Notes: a model not told the origin generated them from the letters alone. Counted from the stretch's first letter, positions 25,186-34,248 are shown. The stretch: 64,000 nt of DNA from CAYRLW01 sp964425215 (GCA_964425215.1 CAYRLW010000001.1:81902-145901); one strand, 5' to 3'. Made by a program: numbers and translations.

Positions 25186-25655
25186 GATAAAAACCCTCCT
25201 AAAAGGTTTTCACGGACGAAGAGACGACCGCGAATACGCAAGATATTCGTAGATGGCCTGTCTTTTGTTATCGTCCGCTAAATACTACAAAGTCTGCAAA
25301 AAAATATCAATACCCTATTAAATATGACCTATTTAGCGAAATATAACAAAATATGTAGAATATGATCGTATATTCAAAATATTGTTTTATTAAGGTTTTT
25401 TCAAAAGTCTGTTGCTTTTTTAAAAAACCTCTCTCGGTATTTTTATAATATCAAGATAAATATTTACAAGATATATAATAATAAAATACTACATATACGT
25501 CTAAGGTAGCTCTTTCAAAACTATCTGGGCTTTGAAAGAACTGTTAAGCCTGGTAACATAGATACGGATGCGAAATAGAGCACCGTGTGCTACCCTATGC
25601 GCCTTTATTGCGGGTGGGAATTTGGAAATCATGGGGTTCCTGGTTCCGAGGTAGT
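25186..25655. other. AT-rich intergenic region, 470 bp
   Basis: No gene was found. The left 180 bp should hold the lipoprotein promoter. 25393-25541 is a composite palindrome element (separate entry). The right 100 bp is ordinary sequence 3' of the XRE regulator. Confidence 0.6.
25393..25541. repeat. Composite palindrome element, degenerate
   Basis: A left hairpin (25393-25430), an AT-rich core containing GGTATTTTTATA near the left and AAAATACTACATATACGTCTA near the right (as two parts, AAAATACTAC and ATATACGTCTA), then a right hairpin (25510-25540, 9-bp arms TCTTTCAAA/TTTGAAAGA). The order hairpin, inverted ATACTGCA-like modules, hairpin is the same as in 31885-32038. Confidence 0.65.
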
Positions 25656-26024
25656 CTAGTTTTTCTTTTCGGTTTCCCCATCCGTGGTTCGATTCAAAGC
25701 ATCCTGTATGTAACGACTTTTTGTTTCCGTTACCGCCTTAAGAACCGACTGGGAGATATCGTCGATGTAGGTGGTGATAAATTCCGCTTCCCGCTGATCC
25801 ACGCTGATATCGGACATAAAAAAGTCTGACGGTTTAACGTGGAGCCTTTGGGCCAACTTTGCAATGGTTTGGGAAGAAACCCATTTTTTGCCATTTTCTA
25901 TATCGTTAATAAAATTGTGGGTCATCCCGATTTCGGTGGCTAAACGTAACTGGGAAAGGCCATACCGGGTGCGTAGACGTTTTAGGTTAGAGCCGAAAAG
26001 CCTTTGTATATCCTTTCCATCCAT
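25656..26024 (-). CDS. XRE-family helix-turn-helix regulator
   Basis: 122 aa. A HTH_3/Cro-CI domain occupies residues 8-65 (LKRLRTRYGLSQLRLATEIG, helix-turn-helix TEIGMTHNFINDIENG, then PSDFF). The C-terminal 55 residues are a charged helical region, possibly for dimerisation. It diverges from the small gene at 26099; the 74 bp between them contain ATCCATGGATCCAT-like and TGGATGGAT direct/inverted units that could be its operator. AAAGGA precedes the ATG. Confidence 0.82.
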   Translation of the reverse strand: MDGKDIQRLFGSNLKRLRTRYGLSQLRLATEIGMTHNFINDIENGKKWVSSQTIAKLAQRLHVKPSDFFMSDISVDQREAEFITTYIDDISQSVLKAVTETKSRYIQDALNRTTDGETEKKN

Positions 26025-26098
26025 GGATCCATCCTTTAGTGTACCCTGATTCTGCTAATGGATGGATTTTTGCGCAAATAGCTGGTAGAATGAAACCG

Positions 26099-26518
26099 AT
26101 GTCGCTGATAGTTTCGGATCTTCACACCATGGACCGGCTCTACGAAAGGGTTATCGAACGGCTCCCCGTAGGAATCGGCATTTTCGAAATACCGGGAATA
26201 GAAACGTCAAGGTCCGTAACCCAAAAGGGACTCTCCGTTTCCCTTCGGCTTATCGACGGGAATCCCCGGTTCTATTCTTTTTTTTCCACAAAACGGGCCA
26301 CCGCATTGGGTAACGATCTGAGGACGTTGGTAGAAAGGGCGTTTCCTTCGGATCCATCGGTACACGTGTTTCTCCATGTGCTTTCGGAGGCTGTTAAAAA
26401 TGAAGAGGATGAAAAGATCGTGATGGCCCTGGGCGCGACCATCCGAATCCTGGTACTTCCGGGATGTGTGGGGGCCCTCCTTATCGAAGGGTCCCCCTCT
26501 TCACCTATTCAACCTTGA
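26099..26518 (+). CDS. Hypothetical protein, 139 aa
   Basis: No family recognised. It reads as a compact soluble alpha/beta domain (VIERLPVGIGIFEIPG, SVSLRLIDGNPRFYSFF, FLHVLSEAVKNEEDEKIVMALG). The start is uncertain: ATG at 26099 lies 7 nt after TAGAAT (26086-26091), but the -35 is weak; ATG at 26090 is in frame too, and neither has a ribosome site. Its 3' end overlaps the converging DUF362 gene by 14 nt. Its position opposite the XRE regulator suggests it is the regulator's target. Confidence 0.5.
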   Translation: MSLIVSDLHTMDRLYERVIERLPVGIGIFEIPGIETSRSVTQKGLSVSLRLIDGNPRFYSFFSTKRATALGNDLRTLVERAFPSDPSVHVFLHVLSEAVKNEEDEKIVMALGATIRILVLPGCVGALLIEGSPSSPIQP

Positions 26519-27617
26519 TCAGTTCGTATTCCTGGGTTCCTAATCCTATTTTTTCGGCATAATCCAGGCCTAATTTCCAGTTCGTATGGGGTTGAGCCAG
26601 GGTGATTTTATCCTGGGTCGTGTGGAGATGGCTGTCCAAATGCGTACCGATACAGCTGTCCCGGTTCCCAGGGGCGGCGTTAACCAGGTCTACCGACGCC
26701 CGATCCAGAGCGACGGGGTCAAAACTGGCGGCGATGCCGATATCCGGAACGATGGCCACGTCGTTGCTATCCCAGCAATCGCAGTTGGGTGACACGTTCA
26801 TAATAAAATTGATATGGAACGATGGTTTGTCTTTTACTACCGCCAGGGCGTATTCGGCAATCTTTTCCTGGGCCCCCTGGGAGTCCCACTGGGGCCGGGC
26901 CGCGTCGTACATACATACGGCGATACACTGACCGCATCCCACGCAGAGCGCGTAATCGATAACCGCCTTTTTATTAACCACGTGTATGGCCGAGTGGGCG
27001 CAATTTTTTACGCAGATACCGCAACCAGTACAGGAAGGAATATCGATTTTCGGCTGTCCATTGCTGTGCATTTCCAGTTTTCCGCCAATGGAACCGGAGC
27101 CCATTCCCAGATTTTTTAAGGCTCCTCCAAACCCAGTCATTTCGTGACCCTTAAAATGGGTCATGGAAATGAGAACGTCACTCTCCGCGATGGCCGAACC
27201 TATTTTCGCGGTTTTGCAGTGTTTTTGATTAATTTCGATTTCCCGGTATTCGGTTCCCTTAAGCCCGTCGGCGATAATTACCGGACACCCGGCGGAGGCG
27301 GGTGAAAAACCATTTTCAAAGGCGCTTTCGATGTGATCCACCGCGTTGGCCCGGCGGCCCTTGTACAGGGTGTTCGCGTCGGTTAAAAAAGGAAGGGCCC
27401 CCGCTTTTTTTAGCACCTGAACCAAACGGAAGGCGTAATTCGGTCGAATATACGCCAAGTTCCCCGGTTCCCCAAAGTGGATTTTGATGGCGGTCAACTT
27501 TTTATCCAAATCGATAGTGGAAATTCCCGCTTTTTTTATCAAGGCCTCGAATTTGTCCAACAGATTTTTACCCGGACGGGTATGCAGATCCGTAAAAAAG
27601 ACCTTTGCTTTTTCCAT
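26505..27617 (-). CDS. DUF362 domain Fe-S protein
   Basis: 370 aa. The N-terminal DUF362 domain (about 5-180; KVFFTDLHTR, IHFGEPGNLAYIRP, MTHFKGHEMTGFGGALKNLGMG in parts) is followed by two ferredoxin clusters, CTGCGICVKNC and CVGCGQCIAVC (about 190-250), each suited to a 4Fe-4S centre, and a C-terminal extension. It is probably a cytoplasmic electron-transfer protein; the DUF362 function is unknown. Start 27617 has GGGGAGA 5 nt upstream. It is divergent from the FecR/propeller gene, 94 bp away. Confidence 0.88.
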   Translation of the reverse strand: MEKAKVFFTDLHTRPGKNLLDKFEALIKKAGISTIDLDKKLTAIKIHFGEPGNLAYIRPNYAFRLVQVLKKAGALPFLTDANTLYKGRRANAVDHIESAFENGFSPASAGCPVIIADGLKGTEYREIEINQKHCKTAKIGSAIAESDVLISMTHFKGHEMTGFGGALKNLGMGSGSIGGKLEMHSNGQPKIDIPSCTGCGICVKNCAHSAIHVVNKKAVIDYALCVGCGQCIAVCMYDAARPQWDSQGAQEKIAEYALAVVKDKPSFHINFIMNVSPNCDCWDSNDVAIVPDIGIAASFDPVALDRASVDLVNAAPGNRDSCIGTHLDSHLHTTQDKITLAQPHTNWKLGLDYAEKIGLGTQEYELIKVE

Positions 27618-27711
27618 AATGTTCTCCCCCATTATATTCGGCTTTTAAGAACTCCCTAAGTTTTTAAAAAGCCTTGTTCTATTATACCCTAGTTGTGATA
27701 GGTTGTGGAGT

Positions 27712-29760
27712 ATGAAGTATCCCGTTCTCCTATTGGCCGCCCTTGCGGGAAGCCTCATTTCCTGTGGACCCCAGGGATCGGCGCCGAAGCCGGAAACGGT
27801 TCCGTTGAATCGATCGGAAAATTCTCTGTCCAACGAACCACCGCCAGACTCGATGGTTGCGGCTCCTTCAGGAGCCGGTACGGCCCTTCAGGCTCGGGTA
27901 ACCTTTGTCCAGGGTACCGCCTGGTTACGGGTCGGCGGCTCCTCATCCGCCGAAATACCGGTTCTTCCGGATACGGTATTACAGGCCGCGGACCGCGTTC
28001 GCACGGAAGCGGATGCCACGGTAGAGGTGTCCTACGGCTCCTTGGCCACGGTGCGAATCCTTCCCCAGTCCGAATGTACGATCCTGGGACTGGGAAGTAT
28101 TTTGCGGGGAGGGGCTTCACGGGATAGGACGGAACTTTCTTTGGGTCTGGGCGCCCTTTTGGTAAAGGTTCGCACGTTAGCGGGGGACGATGAATTCCTT
28201 ATCCAGACCCCCAATACTGCGGCGGGGGTTCGGGGCACCGAATATTTGATCCGCTGCGGTCCCGAAAAATCGGTAGAATCGGGGAACGGGACCGCCGGGA
28301 TGACTACCGTGGCGGTCCGGTCCGGCAGGGTGGCGGTCCTTCCCAAGGGCCCCCTATTGACCGGACTGCTGGACGGTCGGACCGCCAATCCCCTGGCCGG
28401 AGCCGTGGTCACGACGGCCTTCGCGTTCGCACCCCTGGTAGGACCGGGGCAGGAGCTAACGATCGGTGGAACAAAGGGAAGCGCCGCGGTAGAGGAAGCG
28501 GAATCGTGGTACGCCGAATTGGTTCGGACCGCCGAGGATGCGCAAGCCCAGGGGACGGATTTTGGGGAAATAACGGATGCCCCTTCGCTCCTCGCCCCTC
28601 CGGCGTCGGCTCTTCGTCGAAACCTGGAGAGCCTGGGTTCCCGTATTCCCATAACCGGTCTCTCGGATACATCCAAAACCTATTTGTTGTTCCTGGACCG
28701 GTTAAGGGAGCCCGGCGCTGGGGCTTCCAAACTGCCCGCCGCTTTTCCGGAAACATTTTTTTCCACTTCAAAGGCCCCGCCCTCCGCCACAACGCCGGCT
28801 CCCTCGTATCCGTACCTTCGTTGGCAAAAAGCCGTATCTTCCGTTTCCCTTTCCGAAGGGATTGGACACGTGGGACCTTTTATTGTGGCCCTCGATTCCC
28901 GGGGCCTGATCCACTGCTTGGACAACCAGGGAAGGGTGTTGTGGACCGCGGGTCCGGAGGTCCTGGCTTTTACACCCCTGGAGCAAACGGTGGCCTTAGT
29001 AGAAAAATCCCAGCTCCGTATCGTGGACGGACAGTCGGGGACGGAGCTGGGCCGGTGGACCTATCCCGGCTGGGCGGCCCTACCCCAGTACAAGGGGGTT
29101 CCGGTGCCCCAGGGTATAGCGATGGCCACCCCCCAGGGGGTGATGATCCTGCGGCAAGAAAACGCCCAAATCGTCAAGGAAATCCCCTTGCCGGGGGGGG
29201 TGATCGCTCCCCTAGTGTTGATGGATAAACGGCTAGCCGCCTATTCCGGTTCGGGAACCCTTTACTTTATCTCTGCCGACACGGCCGCCGTGGTGGGCCA
29301 GGTAGCTCTGAATATGGGGACGGAAATACTAACGCCCCGGTATATGGATGGGCAGGGCTACTTCGCGAGCCGCCAGGGCCGGCTGGTGGCCGTCGACACC
29401 ACCAGGGACCAAATTCTCTGGGACCGCTTCCTGTCGGCGGAAATCAAGGCCGATCCGGAATTGGACTCCCAGCGGCTGTACCTTTGGACCGGCGACCATA
29501 GCCTCCGCCGCCTTTCTACCCGCGATGGTTCCGATGTGGGGACTCCCCTTACCGCGGTGGATTCGCCGCCCCTGCTATCCCAGGGACGGCTCTACCTGGG
29601 CCGGGGAAAATCGCTGGTAATCGCCGACGCGGCTACCCTTGCGGTCATCCAGACCCTCCCGTTACCCGATACCCCCGCTGGCCGGCCCCTTATGATCGAC
29701 GGGTTTCTATACATCGGAAGCCGGGACGGAGGGCTTATGCGCCTGGACCTGACAAAATAG
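27712..29760 (+). CDS. FecR-domain lipoprotein with C-terminal beta-propeller
   Basis: 682 aa. The signal peptide MKYPVLLLAALAGSLISC ends in a lipobox with Cys18. A Pro/Ser/Ala linker is followed by a FecR domain (about 60-190) with the hallmark NTAAGVRGTEYLI. The C-terminal half (about 360-680) is a PQQ-like beta-propeller with repeated WxxxL-type blades (YLRWQKAVSSVSLSEG, VLWTAGPEVLAF, QILWDRFLSAEIKA, LYLWTGDHSLRRL). A lipoprotein-anchored sensor or scaffold in the periplasm is likely. A TTG three codons upstream is rejected in favour of ATG with GTGGAG just before it. The closest relatives in this window are at 13743 and 39645. Confidence 0.82.
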   Translation: MKYPVLLLAALAGSLISCGPQGSAPKPETVPLNRSENSLSNEPPPDSMVAAPSGAGTALQARVTFVQGTAWLRVGGSSSAEIPVLPDTVLQAADRVRTEADATVEVSYGSLATVRILPQSECTILGLGSILRGGASRDRTELSLGLGALLVKVRTLAGDDEFLIQTPNTAAGVRGTEYLIRCGPEKSVESGNGTAGMTTVAVRSGRVAVLPKGPLLTGLLDGRTANPLAGAVVTTAFAFAPLVGPGQELTIGGTKGSAAVEEAESWYAELVRTAEDAQAQGTDFGEITDAPSLLAPPASALRRNLESLGSRIPITGLSDTSKTYLLFLDRLREPGAGASKLPAAFPETFFSTSKAPPSATTPAPSYPYLRWQKAVSSVSLSEGIGHVGPFIVALDSRGLIHCLDNQGRVLWTAGPEVLAFTPLEQTVALVEKSQLRIVDGQSGTELGRWTYPGWAALPQYKGVPVPQGIAMATPQGVMILRQENAQIVKEIPLPGGVIAPLVLMDKRLAAYSGSGTLYFISADTAAVVGQVALNMGTEILTPRYMDGQGYFASRQGRLVAVDTTRDQILWDRFLSAEIKADPELDSQRLYLWTGDHSLRRLSTRDGSDVGTPLTAVDSPPLLSQGRLYLGRGKSLVIADAATLAVIQTLPLPDTPAGRPLMIDGFLYIGSRDGGLMRLDLTK

Positions 29761-29777
29761 AAGGGGATCCCTAAACC

Positions 29778-31820
29778 TTAGTTTATAGGCCTTCCCCCTT
29801 TAAAATCCGTCTGGATATCCACCTGCTTTGTAGCTATCATGTAGGTTGAAACTTTTTGTGGCCCCGTGTACACGCGAACCCTTACTGGTTTTATTCCCCC
29901 TAGAAATTTTTGGATCGTTGACAAGGGAATTCGGGCTTCTAAAAAGGAAGCCCCTATTTTATACATGATAACATTTTCACTAAAAGCAACCCTAGGCTCC
30001 CCCCTATGGAGCTGGTATAGGTTAAAATACCTACCGTTTTTATTCATCCCCACACGAAGGTCAAGTTGGTATGACGCCACGTTATTATACGTAAGATTAT
30101 TGAACACCAGGTCACAATAAATTTCATTATCATCCAAAGCCATGGCGGACCATTGGGGTTTTCCGTCGGCAAAATCGATACGCCAATAGAGGTTCTTATC
30201 GTCATGGGCCACATAGAGGGCCGTAACGTCGGTTCCCGGTTCTTTTGGCATTTTATCGTTCCCCGCTGGGTCGGTTAGAATGGGATCCAGGCCGGCCCAA
30301 TCGTCCAAGTTGCCGTCGATTTTAATGGTTCTTACGGGGACTTCCTGGTACGGTTTCTTCAGCGCCCTGGGGATGGCTTCCGGGTTGCCCTGCCATCGTA
30401 TCGTCTGGATCAGGCGTTCATAGGGGGGTGACGTAATTTCGATGGTGTAATCCCCAAATTGAAGGGCTTTATCGACAATGGGAACGGTCCCCACGGCTTG
30501 GCCGTTAAGGCGTACGGCCGCCCCTACGGGCATGGATGGCCCTACCGGTAGGCTAAAAGAGCCTACCTTTCGTTCCAAATCCTGGGATACCGATAGGTCG
30601 GCTCCGGGACCAAACACGATTTTTTGGGGAACCGGGTCCCCATAACGCCAATCGTTGGAGACCATATCCAGCTCCTTTTCTCCAAAATCCAGGGTTTGGT
30701 AGCGCAACGGGGTGGTGCCAATGTTCTTGCCCCCCAGGATAACTCCCGCTCCCTCGGGGTTGCTGTTTACGTTCAGGGTGGACGGCAGGGCTTTTAGCGA
30801 AAAGCTCGTCTGATACGGTTCCGGGCCCAGGGGGACCCGTATATCCGAACCCAGGTCCTGGTAACCCTGAAGACGGGCTTCTATCCTGTGGGGACCCGGA
30901 AGGACCTCCCCAGACCAAAGCCCGTCCCTATGGGCAGAGGGATCCAGAGGATTACCATCCAGGGTTACCACTTCGACATCCGGTTTTATCGTAAGGGTGT
31001 ACACCACGGGACGGGGGCTTAACCGGGCTTCTATGGTAAGGGTTTCGCCTAAATTTCCTTCCACCGACGTTTGATAGGGCATGTAGCCCCTCAGTTCCGC
31101 CGTAACCGTATGGGGGCCCGGGCGTAACCCCTCCGCCCGACTCGGCGCGATTCCCGCGTCCACATCGTCCACCTTCATACGGGCCCCCGGGGGATCGCTC
31201 TGCAATACCATGGAGCAGGGACTGAGAGCGGGATTCGAGGCGAGCAATTCCTTGCGGCCGTATACCGCCGAAAGACTAAACACCACCCCCGGAGCCTTGG
31301 CGGCCCTTTCCGCCTGAACGATGGCGGAATACGCCCTATCTATTAAACCCTTTCGGCCATAACAGACCGACAACGCCACATGAATGGCCGGTACGCTCTT
31401 GCCTTGCACGGCGGCCTCGGATTCCGCTTTTTCCAAATTGGCGATGGTTTGATTTAGTTCCGCATCGGTCATTTTGGCGATTCGGTTTTCCAAGGATTGA
31501 ATATCCTCGTCGGTTTTTATTGAAAGAATTTCCTGCTCACCCATGGCCCCTGCGGGTAGACTATTGGCGGGTTTTACCGTTTCCGTAGCGTTGGTTTGTG
31601 GCTTTTCCGCGACCGGTCCCTTCTGTTCATCCGCCGAAGGAATAACGGGCGCGATAGGGTTTTTTGCAGTATCCGGGGCTGTGGGGGCCTGGACCGCTAC
31701 GTTGGTTTGGGAAGCCGCGTCCTTCGTTCCCTTTTTTGTTGAAGACCCGGGTCCGCAGGAAAAAAGAAAAGCCAAAACCATGGGAATAAGAGCGGAACAG
31801 GTTACTTTTTTTATAGACAT
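29778..31820 (-). CDS. PEGA-domain lipoprotein with C-terminal CBM9-like domain
   Basis: 680 aa. Lipoprotein signal with FLFSC (Cys22), then about 70 residues of Pro/Thr/Ala linker and a helical TPR-like region (about 105-195). Four PEGA-type beta repeats follow (about 200-490; PPGARMKVDDVDAG, LRPGPHTVTAELRGY, NPEGAGVILGGKNIG, GDYTIEITSPPYE), a surface-adhesion or wall-associated fold. The C-terminal 180 residues begin TIKIDGNLDDWAG and read DVTALYVAHDDKNLYWRIDF, a pattern of CBM9-like/DOMON carbohydrate-binding domains. It is probably outer-membrane or periplasmic and binds glycan. AGGAGGTGAT precedes the ATG. It converges on the FecR/propeller gene with a 17-bp gap. Confidence 0.85.
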   Translation of the reverse strand: MSIKKVTCSALIPMVLAFLFSCGPGSSTKKGTKDAASQTNVAVQAPTAPDTAKNPIAPVIPSADEQKGPVAEKPQTNATETVKPANSLPAGAMGEQEILSIKTDEDIQSLENRIAKMTDAELNQTIANLEKAESEAAVQGKSVPAIHVALSVCYGRKGLIDRAYSAIVQAERAAKAPGVVFSLSAVYGRKELLASNPALSPCSMVLQSDPPGARMKVDDVDAGIAPSRAEGLRPGPHTVTAELRGYMPYQTSVEGNLGETLTIEARLSPRPVVYTLTIKPDVEVVTLDGNPLDPSAHRDGLWSGEVLPGPHRIEARLQGYQDLGSDIRVPLGPEPYQTSFSLKALPSTLNVNSNPEGAGVILGGKNIGTTPLRYQTLDFGEKELDMVSNDWRYGDPVPQKIVFGPGADLSVSQDLERKVGSFSLPVGPSMPVGAAVRLNGQAVGTVPIVDKALQFGDYTIEITSPPYERLIQTIRWQGNPEAIPRALKKPYQEVPVRTIKIDGNLDDWAGLDPILTDPAGNDKMPKEPGTDVTALYVAHDDKNLYWRIDFADGKPQWSAMALDDNEIYCDLVFNNLTYNNVASYQLDLRVGMNKNGRYFNLYQLHRGEPRVAFSENVIMYKIGASFLEARIPLSTIQKFLGGIKPVRVRVYTGPQKVSTYMIATKQVDIQTDFKGGRPIN

Positions 31821-31884
31821 GCCGTATCACCTCCTACTAAGTAATTACCATATTCAGAGTTGCGTTCCTATTTGTCAAACGTTT

Positions 31885-32038
31885 GAGGCTTTTTCAAAAC
31901 TCAGGGAGTTTTGAAAAAGCTACCTTAGATGTACATGCAGTATTTTTGCTATTCTATATCATATAAATATATATTATTAGATTGCAAAAATACTGCAAGA
32001 GGTTCTTTCAAAAGTAACAGACTTTTGAAAGAGGCTCG
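31885..32038. repeat. 154-bp composite palindrome element (MITE-like)
   Basis: Left hairpin with perfect 15-bp arms (31888-31902, 31906-31920), then CTACCTTAGATGTACA, then TGCAGTATTTTTGC (31936-31949), a 35-bp AT-rich core, its exact inverse GCAAAAATACTGCA (31985-31998), and a right hairpin (32000-32038, 12-bp arms). The ends (GAGGCT..., ...GGCTC) are roughly inverted, so the element is a large nested palindrome. It lies between the PEGA lipoprotein and fucU. No gene is inside. Confidence 0.8.
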
Positions 32039-32107
32039 TTTTTCGTTTTTAAACCCTTGAGTTGTCCCGTTCCTTGGGTTATAACGGATGATACTTGGAG
32101 GTGGAGT

Positions 32108-32539
32108 ATGCTTAAGGGAATTCCCGATATTATTTCTCCGGATTTGCTCAAGGTACTACACGAGATGGGCCATGGGGACGATTTGGTTATTGGGGACGCG
32201 AATTATCCCGCGGCGAGTAACGCCCGCCTATTGATTCGGTGCGACGGCCACGGGGTTCCAGAACTGTTGGACGCGATCCTTTCGCTCTTTCCCTTGGACG
32301 ATTTTGTTCCCCACCCGGTTACCCTTATGCAGGTGGTCCCCGGGGATACCACCGTCCCGGTGATCCACGACGAGATTCGGTCCGTGGTGCGGAAGCATGA
32401 AAAAAAAGGTGACTCCCTGGTGGAACAGATCGATCGGTTCGCGTTTTACGAAAGGGCAAAAAAAGCCTACGCTATCGTGGCCACCACGGAGAAAAAGCTC
32501 TACGGGTGCATGATAATTAAAAAAGGCGTGATCCGCTAA
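32108..32539 (+). CDS. fucU: FucU/RbsD-family sugar mutarotase
   Basis: 143 aa. Interconverts alpha and beta anomers of L-fucose or a similar sugar such as ribose. The family signature is clear: LKGIPDIISPDLLKVLHEMGHGDDLVIGDANYPA (seen as GIPDIISPDLLK and EMGHGDDLVIGDANYP), with catalytic His in EMGHGD, then Tyr near the end (FAFYERAKKAYAIVAT). FucU rather than RbsD is favoured by GIP...SPELL-type start and the length. GGAGGTGGAG precedes the ATG; an in-frame upstream start at 32057 is not supported. It is 11 nt from the PfkB kinase gene. Confidence 0.85.
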   Translation: MLKGIPDIISPDLLKVLHEMGHGDDLVIGDANYPAASNARLLIRCDGHGVPELLDAILSLFPLDDFVPHPVTLMQVVPGDTTVPVIHDEIRSVVRKHEKKGDSLVEQIDRFAFYERAKKAYAIVATTEKKLYGCMIIKKGVIR

Positions 32540-32550
32540 AAGGAGCTCCC

Positions 32551-33462
32551 ATGGCCAGGATTCTTACCATCGGGTCCATCAATTTGGATGAGGTTTTTAC
32601 GGTTCCCCATTTTATTCGCCCCGGAGAAACCATGGCGTGCAAAGCCTACGAGCGGTTTGTGGGCGGCAAAGGGAACAACCAATCTACTGCTTTGGTCCGT
32701 GCGGGGGCGGAGGTGTATCACGCCGGGAAAGTCGGTCAGGATGGTCTTTTTGCGGTGGACCTACTCAGGGAGAGCGGGGTAGATACCCGTCGGGTTCTGA
32801 CGTCGGATATCCCCACCGGCCGGGCGCTTATTCAGGTGGATCCATCGGGCCAGAACTGTATTATCCTTTTCGGGGGAGCTAACCGGGGTATTACCGAGCA
32901 GGATGTGGACCTCTTTTTGGACGGCTGGGGGGCCGGGGATTCGGTTCTCTTTCAAAACGAAGTTTCCTCCCTGGCTTACGCCATGGAACAGGCCAAACGG
33001 AAAGGTTTGAAAATTTATTTTAACCCATCTCCGGCGGACGATATCATCGCCCGTCTTCCGCTGGAATCGGTGGATTGTTTCATTTTAAACGAAATAGAAG
33101 GGGCAATTTTAGCGGATAGGGACGTCGCCACGGCCCGGGAAGACTCGGATTCGATCCTGGCGGCCCTGCGCACCCGGTTCCCCAGGGCGGATATCCTGTT
33201 GACCCTGGGAGGCTCGGGGTCCCGTTTTTCCAGTCCCCGTTTGGAATCTCCCATAAGCGTGGCGGCGACGGGGGACTCGCCGGTGGATACCACCGCCGCG
33301 GGGGATACCTTTACGGGGTATTTTATCGCCGCCCAACTTCGGGGTGCGGACGTTCGGACCGCGATGGAAGAGGCCTCCATCGCCGCAGGGATCTGCGTCA
33401 GCCGAAAGGGTGCTGTTTCTTCTATCCCCTGGCGTACGGAAGTGCTGGCCCGCCGCGCCTAG
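32551..33462 (+). CDS. PfkB-family sugar kinase (ribokinase-like)
   Basis: 303 aa. Signature 1 is GGKGNNQSTALVRAGAEVYHAGKVG (in parts GGKGNNQST and GAEVYHAGKVGQDG); signature 2 is DTTAAGDTFTGYF with the catalytic Asp. The GGKGxNQA-like motif points to a ribokinase. It probably phosphorylates ribose or a deoxy-sugar in the cytoplasm. It has an AAAGGAG ribosome site and is coupled to fucU. No sugar transporter lies next to the pair, so uptake must be encoded elsewhere or the sugar comes from nucleosides (deoC and the Bmp/ABC genes are in the window). Confidence 0.88.
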   Translation: MARILTIGSINLDEVFTVPHFIRPGETMACKAYERFVGGKGNNQSTALVRAGAEVYHAGKVGQDGLFAVDLLRESGVDTRRVLTSDIPTGRALIQVDPSGQNCIILFGGANRGITEQDVDLFLDGWGAGDSVLFQNEVSSLAYAMEQAKRKGLKIYFNPSPADDIIARLPLESVDCFILNEIEGAILADRDVATAREDSDSILAALRTRFPRADILLTLGGSGSRFSSPRLESPISVAATGDSPVDTTAAGDTFTGYFIAAQLRGADVRTAMEEASIAAGICVSRKGAVSSIPWRTEVLARRA

Positions 33463-33509
33463 GAGTTGGTCGGACTTTTCGGCATGTTTAGGGCCCCAGG
33501 CCCTGGGAC

Positions 33510-33557
33510 CCTAAAAGCCACTGGTTCGACAGATTCCCTGGGGCTGTAGCTTTTAGG
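33510..33557. terminator. Long-loop hairpin between convergent genes
   Basis: CCTAAAAGC (33510-33518) pairs with GCTTTTAGG (33549-33557). The right arm contains the stop of the SGNH gene. Just left, CCCAGG/CCTGGG (33491-33511) forms another small palindrome. Confidence 0.45.
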
Positions 33558-34200
33558 CGAGGATCTCCCGGACCGCGCGGGCAACCGCTTCGGCTAGTTT
33601 TTTGTGCTCCCCCGCTTCCAAATGGATGCCGTCCCGATCACTGGATTGGACGAATTCCCCCGCGTCTAAAAAATCCACGCCGATTTCCTTGGCGAATTGG
33701 CGGTACCGCCCGGAGAGCTTTTCCGATATTTCCCGGCAATCCCCGAACATGGACCTAAAGTAGCTTAATTTTCCCGTAGGGGGAGGGCAGATCATTAAAA
33801 CCCGGGGCGCTCCGTCGGCGATCCCCGTGTGGGACTCCAAAATCCCCTTGGCTACCCGTTGGGCCCCCCGGGCAATATCGTATTCGGTGGGGGAAAACCG
33901 GACCTTCAGGTCGTTGGTTCCCAGCATGAGGATGACCAGATCCAGGGGTTTGTGACTCTCCAAAATGGGAAGCAACTGCCGATATCCGTTCCTATCCCCT
34001 TCCACAGGGTCTTCCCGGGTGGTGGTTCGTCCGCACAGCCCCTCTTCCACGATCCAATAGTTTGGATGATCCTGAGTACTGCCTTGGTTAAGAATATGAC
34101 CCATAATGGTGGGCCAGCGGTTCCGGAAGTCAAACCGGTTTCCCGTAGCAGGGTCCGCCCCCCAGGTGTTAGAATCGCCGTAGCAAAGAATTGTTTTCAT
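33553..34200 (-). CDS. SGNH/GDSL hydrolase
   Basis: 215 aa cytoplasmic esterase of the SGNH fold. Block I is ILCYGDSNTWGADP (catalytic Ser), block II the Gly of CGRTTT, block III LGTNDLK (Asn), and block V SDRDGIHLEAGEH (Asp and His). The DSNTWG start resembles arylesterases and carbohydrate acetylesterases such as those acting on aryl or xylan acetate. No signal peptide. GGAGGAATT precedes the ATG. It is divergent from the aldo/keto reductase at 34249 through a 48-bp region that contains TATACGTATA, a palindrome overlapping the -10 TATAAT (34232-34237). Confidence 0.88.
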   Translation of the reverse strand: MKTILCYGDSNTWGADPATGNRFDFRNRWPTIMGHILNQGSTQDHPNYWIVEEGLCGRTTTREDPVEGDRNGYRQLLPILESHKPLDLVILMLGTNDLKVRFSPTEYDIARGAQRVAKGILESHTGIADGAPRVLMICPPPTGKLSYFRSMFGDCREISEKLSGRYRQFAKEIGVDFLDAGEFVQSSDRDGIHLEAGEHKKLAEAVARAVREILA

Positions 34201-34248
34201 AATTCCTCCAATAATGGGTATTTTATACGTATATAATGGAGGTACGCA

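Noticed and set aside
33515..33545. tRNA T-loop-like sequence with GGTTCGA
   Set aside because: No acceptor or anticodon stem is present and the region forms other hairpins. I found no tRNA or rRNA in the window.
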